Shown piece by piece: positions 15,851-23,835 of a stretch of 64,000 nt of DNA. Positions within the stretch are counted from its first letter, which is position 1, and each line of letters starts with the position of its first letter. Under the pieces are notes generated by a model. That model did no database searches, was not told the origin of the DNA, and worked only from the letters and a program-made list of their open reading frames with translations. The DNA is taken from positions 5,022,001 through 5,086,000 of the forward strand of contig NZ_JBEWSZ010000001.1 in NCBI RefSeq assembly GCF_040537815.1. Reading direction: 5' to 3'. Position numbers and translations under genes: made by a program. The stretch comes from Mesorhizobium shangrilense. Lineage in GTDB: Bacteria; Pseudomonadota; Alphaproteobacteria; Rhizobiales; Rhizobiaceae.

Positions 15851-17455
15851 TCACTTCTTCTTCCCAAGCCCGGGCAGTCCGCCGCCGGGCAGGCCAGGGA
15901 GCTTCATGCCGCCGGGCAGACCGGGCAGGCCACTGCCGCCGGGCAGGCCACCGGGGCCGGGCAAACCCTTCATGCCGCCGAGGCCGGCCGCCTGCGCCTG
16001 CTTCTGCAGGGCTTCGAGCTGTTTGGGATCCATCTTCGACAGGTCCGGCATGCCGCCGCCCATCATGCCCCCCATGCCGCCCGGCATCATGCCGCCGAGG
16101 CCCATCTTGGAGGCGAGGCCGCCCATCATGCCGCGCATGAGGCCGCCGCCTTTACCCTTGCCGCCCATCGCCTTCATCATGTCGGCCATGCCGCGATGCA
16201 TCTTCAAGAGCTTGTTGATCTCGGCCGCGTCGGTGCCGGAGCCGGCGGCGATGCGCTTCTTGCGCGAATGCTTGAGTATGTCGGGGTTGGCGCGCTCGGC
16301 CTTGGTCATCGACGAGATGATGGCAAGCTGGCGGCCGAACATCTTGTCGTCGAGGCCGGCGGCGGCCATCTGGTCCTTCATCTTGCCCATGCCGGGCATC
16401 ATGCCCATGATACCGCCCATGCCGCCCATCTTCGACATCTGCTGAAGCTGGCCGGCGAGATCGTTCAAGTCGAACTTGCCCGACTGCATCTTCTTGGCCA
16501 TCGCCGCCGCTTGTTCGGCGTCGATGTTTTCGGCGGCCTTTTCGACCAGGCTGACGATGTCGCCCATGCCGAGGATGCGGTCGGCGATGCGCTTGGGATG
16601 GAACTCCTCGAGCCCATCCATCTTTTCACCGGTGCCGATCAGCTTGATCGGCTTGCCGGTGACGGCGCGCATGGACAGAGCGGCGCCGCCACGGCCGTCG
16701 CCATCCATGCGGGTCAGCACAAGGCCGGTGATGCCGACGCGCTCATCGAAGCTCTTCGCCAGATTGACAGCGTCCTGGCCGGTCAGTGAATCGGCAACCA
16801 GCAGGATTTCGTGCGGCGACGACACCTTCTTGATATCGGCCATCTCGACCATCAGCGGCTCGTCGATATGGGTGCGGCCGGCGGTGTCGAGGATGACGAC
16901 GTCGTGGCCGCCAAGTTTTGCCGCCTGAACTGCACGCCGCGCGATGTCGACGGGCGACTGGCCCTCGATGATCGGCAGCGTGGCGACCTTGACCTGCTCG
17001 CCGAGCTGGCGAAGCTGCTCTTGTGCCGCGGGGCGCCGCGTGTCGAGCGAGGCCATCAGAACCTTCTTGTTCTGACGCTCGGAAAGGCGTTTGGCGATCT
17101 TGGCTGAAGTCGTCGTCTTGCCGGAGCCCTGCAGGCCGACCATCATGATGACGACCGGAGCCGGCGCATTGAGGTCGATGGCAACGCCCTCGGCGCCCAG
17201 CATGTCGACCAGCTCGTCATGGACGATCTTGACGACCATCTGGCCGGGCTTGATCGACTTCACCACGGCGGCGCCGACGGCCTTCTCGCGCACCTTGTCG
17301 GTGAAGGAACGCACCACTTCCAGCGCGACGTCGGCTTCGAGCAGCGCACGGCGCACCTCGCGAAGTGCTGCCGAGACATCAGCCTCCGACAACGCGCCGC
17401 GGCCGGTCAGGCCGTTCAGGATGGAGCCAAGGCGCTCCTGAAGCGATTCAAACAT
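15851..17455 (-). CDS. ffh: signal recognition particle GTPase Ffh (SRP54)
   Basis: A 534-aa protein that binds the 4.5S/SRP RNA and signal peptides and docks with FtsY. The N domain is at about residues 1-90. Walker A is GLQGSGKTT at 107-115, and LDTAGRTHIDEPLM and VLTRMDGDGRGGAAL follow in the G domain. The methionine-rich M domain starts near 330 (KKMQSGKFDLNDLAGQLQQM). The C-terminal tail of roughly 100 residues is unusually rich in Gly, Met, Leu and Pro with many GLPG-like repeats. The ATG at 17455 begins the conserved MFESLQERLGSIL. Chorismate mutase follows after 25 bases. Its receptor FtsY is at 50465-52396. Confidence 0.97.
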   Translation of the reverse strand: MFESLQERLGSILNGLTGRGALSEADVSAALREVRRALLEADVALEVVRSFTDKVREKAVGAAVVKSIKPGQMVVKIVHDELVDMLGAEGVAIDLNAPAPVVIMMVGLQGSGKTTTSAKIAKRLSERQNKKVLMASLDTRRPAAQEQLRQLGEQVKVATLPIIEGQSPVDIARRAVQAAKLGGHDVVILDTAGRTHIDEPLMVEMADIKKVSSPHEILLVADSLTGQDAVNLAKSFDERVGITGLVLTRMDGDGRGGAALSMRAVTGKPIKLIGTGEKMDGLEEFHPKRIADRILGMGDIVSLVEKAAENIDAEQAAAMAKKMQSGKFDLNDLAGQLQQMSKMGGMGGIMGMMPGMGKMKDQMAAAGLDDKMFGRQLAIISSMTKAERANPDILKHSRKKRIAAGSGTDAAEINKLLKMHRGMADMMKAMGGKGKGGGLMRGMMGGLASKMGLGGMMPGGMGGMMGGGMPDLSKMDPKQLEALQKQAQAAGLGGMKGLPGPGGLPGGSGLPGLPGGMKLPGLPGGGLPGLGKKK

Positions 17456-17532
17456 CTTGCGTCCTTCGATCTCGGTTCGGTTCGATCCGAGAGGTAATGC
17501 GTTCGCGTCAAGTCGCCAAGCAAAAGCCAAAA

Positions 17533-17569
17533 CCAAAAAGCACCCGGGGGCGCTCAGCGCTGCCGGGTG
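17533..17569 (-). terminator. intrinsic terminator of the CPBP/46-aa operon
   Basis: On the minus strand CACCCGG and CCGGGTG (17569-17563 and 17547-17541) close a stem with inner GCGCT/AGCGC pairing, followed by CTTTTTGG. It lies 18 bases after the stop of the 46-aa gene and 77 bases before the ffh start, so it separates the two operons. Confidence 0.85.
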
Positions 17570-17587
17570 TTGGCCTCCAGGATCTAT

Positions 17588-17728
17588 TTACAGCACCCGC
17601 CTCAAAGAGGCTTCGGCGTCCTGGTCGGCTTGCTCGGAGGTATACTCGTCGCGGAATTCGGGGCGTGTAGACAGGAAATCCGCCGCGGAGTCAAGGTCCG
17701 GGCCAAATGCGGCGCCGGGCAGTGGCAT
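17588..17728 (-). CDS. 46-aa acidic small protein coupled to the CPBP protease
   Basis: A short reading frame starts ATG at 17728, three bases after the CPBP stop codon at 17732, and ends TAA at 17588. It begins MPLPGAAFGPDLDSAADFLS and continues TRPEFRDEYTSEQADQDAEA, ending in SLRRVL. It is acidic, has no membrane segment or signal, and looks like a short soluble helix. An intrinsic terminator follows directly, so it is the last gene of its operon. The reading is supported by the close coupling, the AAGG just ahead of the ATG, and third-position GC typical of the region. I do not recognise a family; a role with the CPBP protease is inference. Confidence 0.65.
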   Translation of the reverse strand: MPLPGAAFGPDLDSAADFLSTRPEFRDEYTSEQADQDAEASLRRVL

Positions 17729-17731
17729 GCC

Positions 17732-18700
17732 TTACGGGCTTTCGCCGGGCCGCGCCCTGTCCGGTTCGACCTTCAGCGGCGAACGCTGATGCAGCAGCAG
17801 CAGGATGGTCAGCAGGCTGCAGACGATGCCGATTCCCGCGATGAGTACCGCATCCAGCGTCGTCCAGCCGGGGCCTTCCAGCGGCTTGGCATTGAACAGG
17901 GCGAAGGAATTGTAGCTCTCCTGATGCGAGATCAGCAGAAATCCGGTCAGATTGTTGCCGAGGTGGGCACCGAGTGCCGCACTGAGATTGCCGGTGGCAT
18001 AGACCAGAAGCGTCAGCAGCAGCGCGAAAGCCGCGATCGAGGCCAGCACGCAGGCGTTGATGGCCGCTGATGAGCTTGAGCTCCAGTGCAGGGAGGTGAA
18101 CAGCAGCCCGGGCACCAGCGCCCAGATGAAGGGGCTGTTGAAGCGGTTGGCCAGGCCTCTCAGCAGATAACCGCGAAACAAGGCCTCTTCTGACGATGTC
18201 TGCAGCAGGGTCAGCGCTACGATCGGGATCAGGAACAGGAGCCAGGTCGACAGGTTGATGGCGCCGCGCGCGATCTCTGGCTGCAGCAGATAGAGCAGGA
18301 TCTCGGACAGCAGCGACGTGATCAGCACCGCCACCAATCCCTTGAGGAATCCAGATCGCGAAACACGGCGGCTGGCGCCGACCAGTGCGGCCAGCGGTTC
18401 GCCATGGACCCAGCGCATGGCAATCCAGAGCCCAAGCCAGATGCCGGAGAAAGTGGCGAGCGCGGTGAGAATGCCCTGCGGTGAAGCGAGGAAATTCTGG
18501 ACCGCTCCGCCGGCCAGCGGCGAGCCACCGATCGAGACCTGCCAGATGACATAGAAATAGGTGCCGCCAAACAGGACGGCAATGGTCATGCCGACCCAGA
18601 GCGCGACGGTGATGGCCGTGCCAAACAACAGGCGGGGCAGGGTCGTCCATTCGTTCGGGGACTGCCGGTAGCGGTCGAAGGCGGTTGGATCGATCGTCAC
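17732..18700 (-). CDS. CPBP family intramembrane glutamic endopeptidase
   Basis: A 322-aa polytopic membrane protein with about eight hydrophobic segments. The CPBP (Abi/Rce1-like) motifs are EEALFR (Glu171, Glu172, Arg176), FTSLH with His205, and HLGNN near 240. These residues form the active site of glutamic intramembrane proteases such as Rce1. Substrates are unknown; relatives act in prenyl-protein or peptide processing. No ATG fits. A GTG at 18700 with an AGGGAAG site begins MTIDPTAFDRYRQSPNEW; a TTG at 18772 is possible but has no good site. It follows a metallopeptidase-like gene and is followed within three bases by a 46-aa gene. Confidence 0.88.
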   Translation of the reverse strand: MTIDPTAFDRYRQSPNEWTTLPRLLFGTAITVALWVGMTIAVLFGGTYFYVIWQVSIGGSPLAGGAVQNFLASPQGILTALATFSGIWLGLWIAMRWVHGEPLAALVGASRRVSRSGFLKGLVAVLITSLLSEILLYLLQPEIARGAINLSTWLLFLIPIVALTLLQTSSEEALFRGYLLRGLANRFNSPFIWALVPGLLFTSLHWSSSSSAAINACVLASIAAFALLLTLLVYATGNLSAALGAHLGNNLTGFLLISHQESYNSFALFNAKPLEGPGWTTLDAVLIAGIGIVCSLLTILLLLHQRSPLKVEPDRARPGESP

Positions 18701-18792
18701 GCGGCTTCCCTGGCGATTACCTTGGATTGGAGTCTCGAGTGTCGGTCTACGGGATCGACGCTTTTCAGGCAATCACTCAGGTCAGCGTCCAT

Positions 18793-19845
18793 TCATTGCG
18801 TCAAAAGCTCGTGAACGAAGGCCAGCTTCCGTGCCGTGATGTCCGAAATGACGAAGGGGTAGAGGTCCGGCAAACCCATGCAGCGATTGATCGAGTTGGA
18901 GGCTTCGGACAGAACCAGCCAGCGTGCGAGGATCTTTTCGAACGGTTCGGGGGTCGCAGCCGGTTCCGAGGGCGCCGCCTGCAGTCCGCCGCCCGTATCG
19001 CCCAGGGGCAAGGCTTGGGCTTCCACCGTCTCCAGTCGGCCGAGCGGAACATTCAGCGCATGCACCATTTCCAGCGTGTCGGTGATGTGCAGGTGGTGCG
19101 CCCAGGTCTCGGCCCAGTCCTCCCAGGGGTGGGATGTGGCATAGGCCGAGATGTGTCTTTGCTGCCAATCTGGCGGCGCGCCATTGGCATAGTGGTTCTT
19201 CAGCGCCTGCTCGTAGTCGGCGCGCTCGTCGCCAAACAGGGCACGGAAGGCTTCGAGCCTTTCCGGCTGGTCGCGGATCAGGCGATCCCAGTAGTAGTGG
19301 CCGAGTTCATGGCGGAGATGGCCGAGCAGCGTGCGGTAATTCTCGCCCATCTCGACGCGCCGCTTTTCACGCTCGGCGGAGTCGGCCTCGGCAACATTGA
19401 GCGTTATCAACCCGTTGTCGTGCCCGGTCAGGATGCGCTCGCCTCCCGGGCCGCCTCCGATCGGATCGGCGAGCAGGTCGAAGGCAAGGCCGATCTCGTC
19501 ACCGGGATTCTGCTTGGGCGCGACCGGCAGGCCGAAGGCGAGCAGCGAATAGATGGCGCGTTTCTTGGCCGCCTCGACGCGGATCCAGCGGCGACGGTTG
19601 CCGTCGACAGAGAGATCCGGGATGAGCTGGTTCAGCACGCAGGCGCGGCAAAAGGCCTGGCCGGGTTCAGCGACCCAGTTGCAGGCGCATTCCTCGGCAT
19701 TGGTGCACTGGAAAATGTCGTCGACGCCCGACAGCACAAAGCGTGCGTCCTCGGGATGATAGAGCACCATGCTGGAGCAACTCAGGCACTGGGCATTTTC
19801 GAAGTAGAGGCGATGGCCGCAATGCGGGCAGTCGAAAAGCTTCAT
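18793..19845 (-). CDS. putative zinc-binding metallopeptidase (DUF2248 type) with N-terminal zinc ribbons
   Basis: A 350-aa protein. The N terminus carries cysteine pairs of zinc ribbons: Cys6/Cys9, Cys20/Cys23, Cys47/Cys53/Cys55 and Cys66/Cys69. The peptidase-like part holds HELGH at 179-183 (His179, Glu180, His183), consistent with a gluzincin-like site. This fits the bacterial family formerly called DUF2248. Substrate and location are not known; there is no signal peptide, so it is probably cytoplasmic. It is transcribed towards the CPBP protease gene, with a gap of 92 bases, so the two may form one operon. Confidence 0.85.
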   Translation of the reverse strand: MKLFDCPHCGHRLYFENAQCLSCSSMVLYHPEDARFVLSGVDDIFQCTNAEECACNWVAEPGQAFCRACVLNQLIPDLSVDGNRRRWIRVEAAKKRAIYSLLAFGLPVAPKQNPGDEIGLAFDLLADPIGGGPGGERILTGHDNGLITLNVAEADSAEREKRRVEMGENYRTLLGHLRHELGHYYWDRLIRDQPERLEAFRALFGDERADYEQALKNHYANGAPPDWQQRHISAYATSHPWEDWAETWAHHLHITDTLEMVHALNVPLGRLETVEAQALPLGDTGGGLQAAPSEPAATPEPFEKILARWLVLSEASNSINRCMGLPDLYPFVISDITARKLAFVHELLTQ

Positions 19846-20128
19846 CGATATCTCACATCACCAGATGCGGCGTAAAGGGCGCAGCACATGTCGCTTCGCC
19901 CCAACGCCGGGCATCGGCCGGCGTTCCACGATCCGCTCACGCCATTTTGTCCCAGGCCGGGACAACGATACATCTTGCCACAATAAGCACTCGATCGTAG
20001 GCGAGGGGTCTCGCATTCGCCAGCGTGGCGCGCCAATGGCGCGTAACGACTTCTTAACCGTGACAAGCGAGCGTTTCGCTGGCAAATTCGATTTCAGGGA
20101 CGTGACTCAGGCAACCAGGAGACTAGGG

Positions 20129-20926
20129 ATGGCATTTCTTGCCAAGGGAAAGATTTTTGCGGCCGCCGCCTTGGCGGTGTTCGCTATGGCGACAGGCGCC
20201 CAGGCGGCGGCCAGTTGTGGCAAGACCGGCGCCGGCTTCGATGCCTGGAAGCCGCAGTTCGCCGCGGAGGCCAAAGCCGAAGGTGTCGGCCCCAAGGGGC
20301 TGGCCGCCCTGGCTGGCGCCACCTACGCGACAAAGACGATCTCCGTCGACCGCGGCATCCACAAGGCCTTCAGCGGCTCGGTCGACGATTTCATGAAGCG
20401 CCGGGGTGGGGCAGCGATCATTTCCAAGGGTCGTTCGCTGAAGAAGTCGAATGCGGCGCTGTTCGATCAGATCGAGAGTACCTACGGTGTGTCGCCAGGT
20501 GTGCTGCTTGCGATCTGGGGCATGGAAACCGGCTTCGGTTCCGCTATGGGCAACCAGAATACGGTGTCCGCCATTCTGACACTTGCCTATGATTGCCGCC
20601 GCCCGGAGTTCTTTCACCCGCATGCCATTGCAGCCCTGAAGCTGGTCGATCGCGGCGCGTTGAGCGCCTCATCGGTCGGCGCCGCGCATGGCGAGATCGG
20701 CCACACGCAGTTCCTGCCCGGGAATGTCTTGAAGTATGGGGTGGGCGGCGGAAACCTGCGCGACAAGGCCACTGCGTTGGCGTCCACCGCCAACTTCCTC
20801 AAGGCTCATGGTTGGCAGAGAGGTGCGAGCGCGCAGGCCAATATCGGCGCAATTGCCGGCTGGAATGACGCAAGCGTTTATCAACAGGCCATCGCCCGCA
20901 TCGCCACCGCGATCGACGCCAACTGA
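20129..20926 (+). CDS. lytic murein transglycosylase, MltB-like
   Basis: A 265-aa exported enzyme. The signal peptide runs MAFLAKGKIFAAAALAVFAM and is cleaved near ATGAQA. The catalytic region is GVSPGVLLAIWGMETGFGSAMG with the predicted catalytic Glu133; HGEIGHTQFLPGNVLKYGVGG is the second conserved block of the SLT_2/MltB family. It cleaves peptidoglycan glycan strands to anhydromuropeptides in the periplasm. There is no C-terminal peptidoglycan-binding domain, so it is a short member. The start was chosen at the ATG behind CAGGAGACTAGGG, although the frame is open further upstream. Confidence 0.92.
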   Translation: MAFLAKGKIFAAAALAVFAMATGAQAAASCGKTGAGFDAWKPQFAAEAKAEGVGPKGLAALAGATYATKTISVDRGIHKAFSGSVDDFMKRRGGAAIISKGRSLKKSNAALFDQIESTYGVSPGVLLAIWGMETGFGSAMGNQNTVSAILTLAYDCRRPEFFHPHAIAALKLVDRGALSASSVGAAHGEIGHTQFLPGNVLKYGVGGGNLRDKATALASTANFLKAHGWQRGASAQANIGAIAGWNDASVYQQAIARIATAIDAN

Positions 20927-20949
20927 TAGAACCGTGCATCATTGAACGG

Positions 20950-20985
20950 AAAACCCGGCCTCAGTTCATCAGCGCCGGGTTTTTT
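20950..20985 (+). terminator. intrinsic terminator of the lytic transglycosylase gene
   Basis: AAACCCGGC at 20951-20959 pairs with GCCGGGTTT at 20973-20981, followed by a T tract. The T tract overlaps the stop codon of the convergent gene at 20984-20986, so the two 3' ends are packed tightly together. Confidence 0.88.
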
Positions 20986-21525
20986 ATTTCACGTCGATTG
21001 CGTAGGGGCAGCCAGCCAGCGTCTTGCCGGGATGGGACTCGACGGTCGAGACGTTGAGCGTGATGTGCGTGGCGAGGCTCACGTCGCCGGTGTCCTCGGT
21101 GCTTTCGACAATGACCTTCTCGCCGAGGAATTTGTCCGGTGTCGAAACCGTGGCGGCGACATCGAGTTCTCTCGCCAGATCCGGCGCGGCAATGCCGTCA
21201 AGCACGGCCATCGGCCCTGTCGCGGTGAAGACGATTGTCCCCGTGCCGCGCCCGAATACATGAACCGCCGCGGGCAGTTGATACTGCCGCAGGAACGGAT
21301 TGCCGGATGGAACCTCTTTCCAGCCAAGCGTGCCCGCCGCGCCGGGCTCGCCGCTCAGCCACAGGGCAAAACCATTATAGGCCGGCACATCCGCCCGGCA
21401 TTCGATCAGCGCGGCAAGGTCGACAGAGGCGGGTTGTAGTCGTTGGCTTTGGCGACAGTCAGGCTCGCCAGGACAGCCAACGCAGGCAGGAAACCGGTTC
21501 TAGGGGTGGCCGAGCGCCCGGGCAC
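20984..21525 (-). pseudogene. secreted hypothetical protein broken by a one-base frameshift
   Basis: Two frames together make one secreted protein. The first starts GTG at 21525 and reads MPGRSATPRTGFLPALAVLA then SLTVAKA, a good signal peptide, and NDYNPPLSTLPR before a TGA at 21406. The second continues DLAALIECRADVPAYNGFAL and runs to 20984, ending CPYAIDVK. The shift lies near 21412-21424 and is corrected by adding one base, giving about 172 residues. The downstream part alone would need to start at a GTG at 21388 without a ribosome site. I do not recognise the family. The break may be genuine decay or a sequencing error. Confidence 0.65.
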
Positions 21526-21532
21526 ATCACTC

Positions 21533-22120
21533 TCAATGATCCGCGTAGCCGCTCAACGGACATTTCTGGGAAATGGGAACCTGGAAGGTGCCGTCAATGC
21601 CGCTGCAGGTCCGGAACTTGAGCGTCCACGCCGCCGGGGCTTGCGTAGCCACCTTTGACTTGCCCTTGGGGAGCACCCAGCTTTCGGAATGCGCGTAGGC
21701 GCTCGCAGGGCAGTTCTGGGAAGCGGGAACCTGGAAGGCGCCGTCAAGAGCGCTGCAGTTACGGAATTTGAGCGACCGCGGCGCCTGGGCTTGCGTGACC
21801 TTAGCGGGCTTTGGCTTGCCCTTGAGGACCATCCAGATTTCGGTCGGCTGGTCGAGCTGCAGCCTGTTTATGTCGGAATAGCTGATGCGCCCGCTGCGTA
21901 TCCCATCAGCAATGCGCTGGCAAAACAGAGCGGGCATGCGCTCCTCCGAAACGCCCATGAACAAAGCCATGTCATGCTTGAACGCAAGGTCACGTGTGCG
22001 GGCGGAGGTGACGCATTCGTTCATATCCGCCTTCGGGTCGCGCTTGGCGCCTGCCTGTGAGGACTGGCACACCGTCAAGACGACGACCATCGCAAGCAGA
22101 AGAGAAACGCTTTTTTTCAC
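21533..22120 (-). CDS. secreted hypothetical protein with an internal duplication
   Basis: A 195-aa protein that starts at GTG 22120, behind GAGGGG, with a clear signal peptide (KKSVSLLLAMVVVLTVCQSS then QAGA). The mature half begins with a short helical region containing conserved cysteines (MNECVTSARTRDLAFKHDMA, then FMGVSEERMPALFCQRIADG). The C-terminal half holds two copies of a roughly 30-residue unit: LKFRNCSALDGAFQVPASQN then CPASAYA, and LKFRTCSGIDGTFQVPISQK then CPLSGYA. Each unit has two cysteines. I do not recognise the family. The frame opens at an ATG at 22201, but that would put a non-signal extension ahead. It lies next to a frameshifted secreted protein. Confidence 0.75.
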   Translation of the reverse strand: MKKSVSLLLAMVVVLTVCQSSQAGAKRDPKADMNECVTSARTRDLAFKHDMALFMGVSEERMPALFCQRIADGIRSGRISYSDINRLQLDQPTEIWMVLKGKPKPAKVTQAQAPRSLKFRNCSALDGAFQVPASQNCPASAYAHSESWVLPKGKSKVATQAPAAWTLKFRTCSGIDGTFQVPISQKCPLSGYADH

Positions 22121-22220
22121 TGCCAAACCCCTCAATCCCGCCAGTAGACTTAAATGAAGCTGCTGAAAGGTCAAACAGGAATTGATCAAAAGAGGCTTCA
22201 TCCGGGTTATATTAGAGGCG

Positions 22221-22252
22221 TCAAATAAAAACCCGACGTCTCCGTCGGGTTC
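22221..22252 (-). terminator. intrinsic terminator of argG
   Basis: AACCCGACG at 22230-22238 pairs with CGTCGGGTT at 22243-22251 around TCTC. On the minus strand the stem is followed by TTTTATTTG. It lies about 45 bases after the argG stop. Confidence 0.85.
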
Positions 22253-22295
22253 CTTAGGTGTGGATTGCAGAACACCCCCGGTCGCCGGCTGAAAA

Positions 22296-23519
22296 TCAAC
22301 CCTTGCGATTGCGCGCCGCCAGCGTCCTCAGCCTCAGCGCGTTCAGGCGAATGAAGCCGGCGGCGTCTTTCTGGTCGTAGGCGCCACGGTCGTCCTCGAA
22401 GGTGACCAGCGCGTCGGAATAGAGCGTCTTCTTCGACTTGCGGCCGGTGACCATGACATTGCCCTTGTAGAGCTTCAGCCGCACAGTGCCTTCGACGTCT
22501 TCCTGGCTCTTGTCGATCATCGCCTGCAGCATGAGACGCTCGGGTGCGAACCAGAAGCCGTTGTAGATTAGCTCGGCATAGCGCGGCATGAACTCGTCCT
22601 TGAGGTGGGCGGCACCCCGGTCGAGCGTGATCGATTCAATGGCACGGTGCGCGGCGATAAGGATGGTGCCGCCGGGCGTCTCGTAGACGCCGCGCGATTT
22701 CATGCCGACGAAGCGGTTCTCGACCAGGTCGAGCCGGCCGATGCCGTTGTCGCGGCCGAGATCGTTGAGCGCGGTCAGCATGGTTGCCGGCGACAGTTTC
22801 TTGCCGTTGAGCGCGATCGGATCGCCCTTCAGGAACTCGATCTCGATTTCGGTGACGGCGTCCGGCGCGTCCATCGGCGAAACGGTGCGCTGGTGGACGA
22901 ACTCCGGCGGTTCGCTCCACGGGTCTTCCAGCACCTTTCCTTCCGAGGATGAATGCAGGAGGTTTGCGTCGACGGAGAACGGCGCGTCGCCCTTCTTGTC
23001 CTTGGGCACGGGAATCTGGTGCTGTTCGGCGAAATTGATCAGGTCGGTTCGCGACTTGAAAGACCAGTCGCGCCATGGTGCGATGACCTTGATGTCGGGG
23101 TTCAGCGCATAGGCGGAAAGCTCGAAACGGACCTGGTCGTTGCCCTTGCCGGTGGCGCCATGGGCAATCGCGTCGGCGCCGGTCTCCTTGGCGATCTCGA
23201 CCAGGTGTTTCGAAATCAGCGGCCGGGCGATCGAGGTGCCGAGCAGATAGGTGCCTTCATAGACGGCGTTGGCTCGGAACATCGGGAAGACGAAATCGGC
23301 GACGAACTCCTCGCGGACATCGACGATGCGGATGTCCTTGATGCCCATCATCTCGGCCTTGAGGCGCGCTGGCTCCAGTTCTCCACCCTGGCCGAGGTCG
23401 GCGGTGAAGGTGACGACTTCGGCGCCGAGTTCAGTCTGCAGCCATTTCAGGATGATGGATGTATCGAGGCCGCCCGAATAGGCGAGCACGACTTTCTTGA
23501 CGTCTTTTCCCTTGGACAT
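22296..23519 (-). CDS. argG: argininosuccinate synthase
   Basis: This 407-aa enzyme joins citrulline and aspartate with ATP in arginine synthesis. The ATP-binding P-loop-like SGGLDTS is at residues 15-21. Other family segments are [19 protein letters not shown] near 50, [20 protein letters not shown] near 92, [16 protein letters not shown] near 118 and [15 protein letters not shown] near 280. The length is normal. ATG at 23519 begins [17 protein letters not shown] and follows GACGGGGTAAAA. A terminator-like hairpin lies in its leader at 23547-23579. Confidence 0.98.
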   Translation of the reverse strand: MSKGKDVKKVVLAYSGGLDTSIILKWLQTELGAEVVTFTADLGQGGELEPARLKAEMMGIKDIRIVDVREEFVADFVFPMFRANAVYEGTYLLGTSIARPLISKHLVEIAKETGADAIAHGATGKGNDQVRFELSAYALNPDIKVIAPWRDWSFKSRTDLINFAEQHQIPVPKDKKGDAPFSVDANLLHSSSEGKVLEDPWSEPPEFVHQRTVSPMDAPDAVTEIEIEFLKGDPIALNGKKLSPATMLTALNDLGRDNGIGRLDLVENRFVGMKSRGVYETPGGTILIAAHRAIESITLDRGAAHLKDEFMPRYAELIYNGFWFAPERLMLQAMIDKSQEDVEGTVRLKLYKGNVMVTGRKSKKTLYSDALVTFEDDRGAYDQKDAAGFIRLNALRLRTLAARNRKG

Positions 23520-23546
23520 TTTTACCCCGTCGATGAGGGACGCCCC

Positions 23547-23579
23547 AAAAAGGCGTCGCGGATTGTCGCAGCGCCTTTT
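23547..23579 (-). promoter_or_regulatory. terminator-like hairpin in the argG leader
   Basis: Read on the minus strand, AAAAGGCG (23579-23572) pairs with CGCCTTTT (23555-23548) around a 16-base loop and is followed by T then GGGG. It lies 28-60 bases upstream of the argG ATG. It may be an attenuator, or the end of a short upstream transcript. I see no leader peptide or known riboswitch. The rest of the 316-base gap to 23836 has no gene. Confidence 0.4.
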
Positions 23580-23835
23580 AGCAGGAACGGCAAAGCGAGC
23601 AAGCGCGCGCGGCACCTGACTTCTGATCCAGCGCGTGGTTGGGTGGTGACCGCCCGGCGTGGTAGCGACGCGATCCAGGCAAACAACCTGCTACAATCAA
23701 GGGCTGCATTTACCTACAGCATTTAATCAAGTTTTCACGCCCCGTTGCTAACAATGAGGCCAAAGCTGTGCCGGCGGCGTGCCGAAGCTGCTTTGCCCGA
23801 TCTTCGCGGGCGCTCTCAGGCTTGGGCCGTTCTTG

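Noticed and set aside
20984..21388. A complete 134-aa gene starting at GTG 21388
   Set aside because: It lacks a ribosome site and signal peptide, while an adjacent frame supplies a signal peptide; a frameshifted longer gene is the better explanation.
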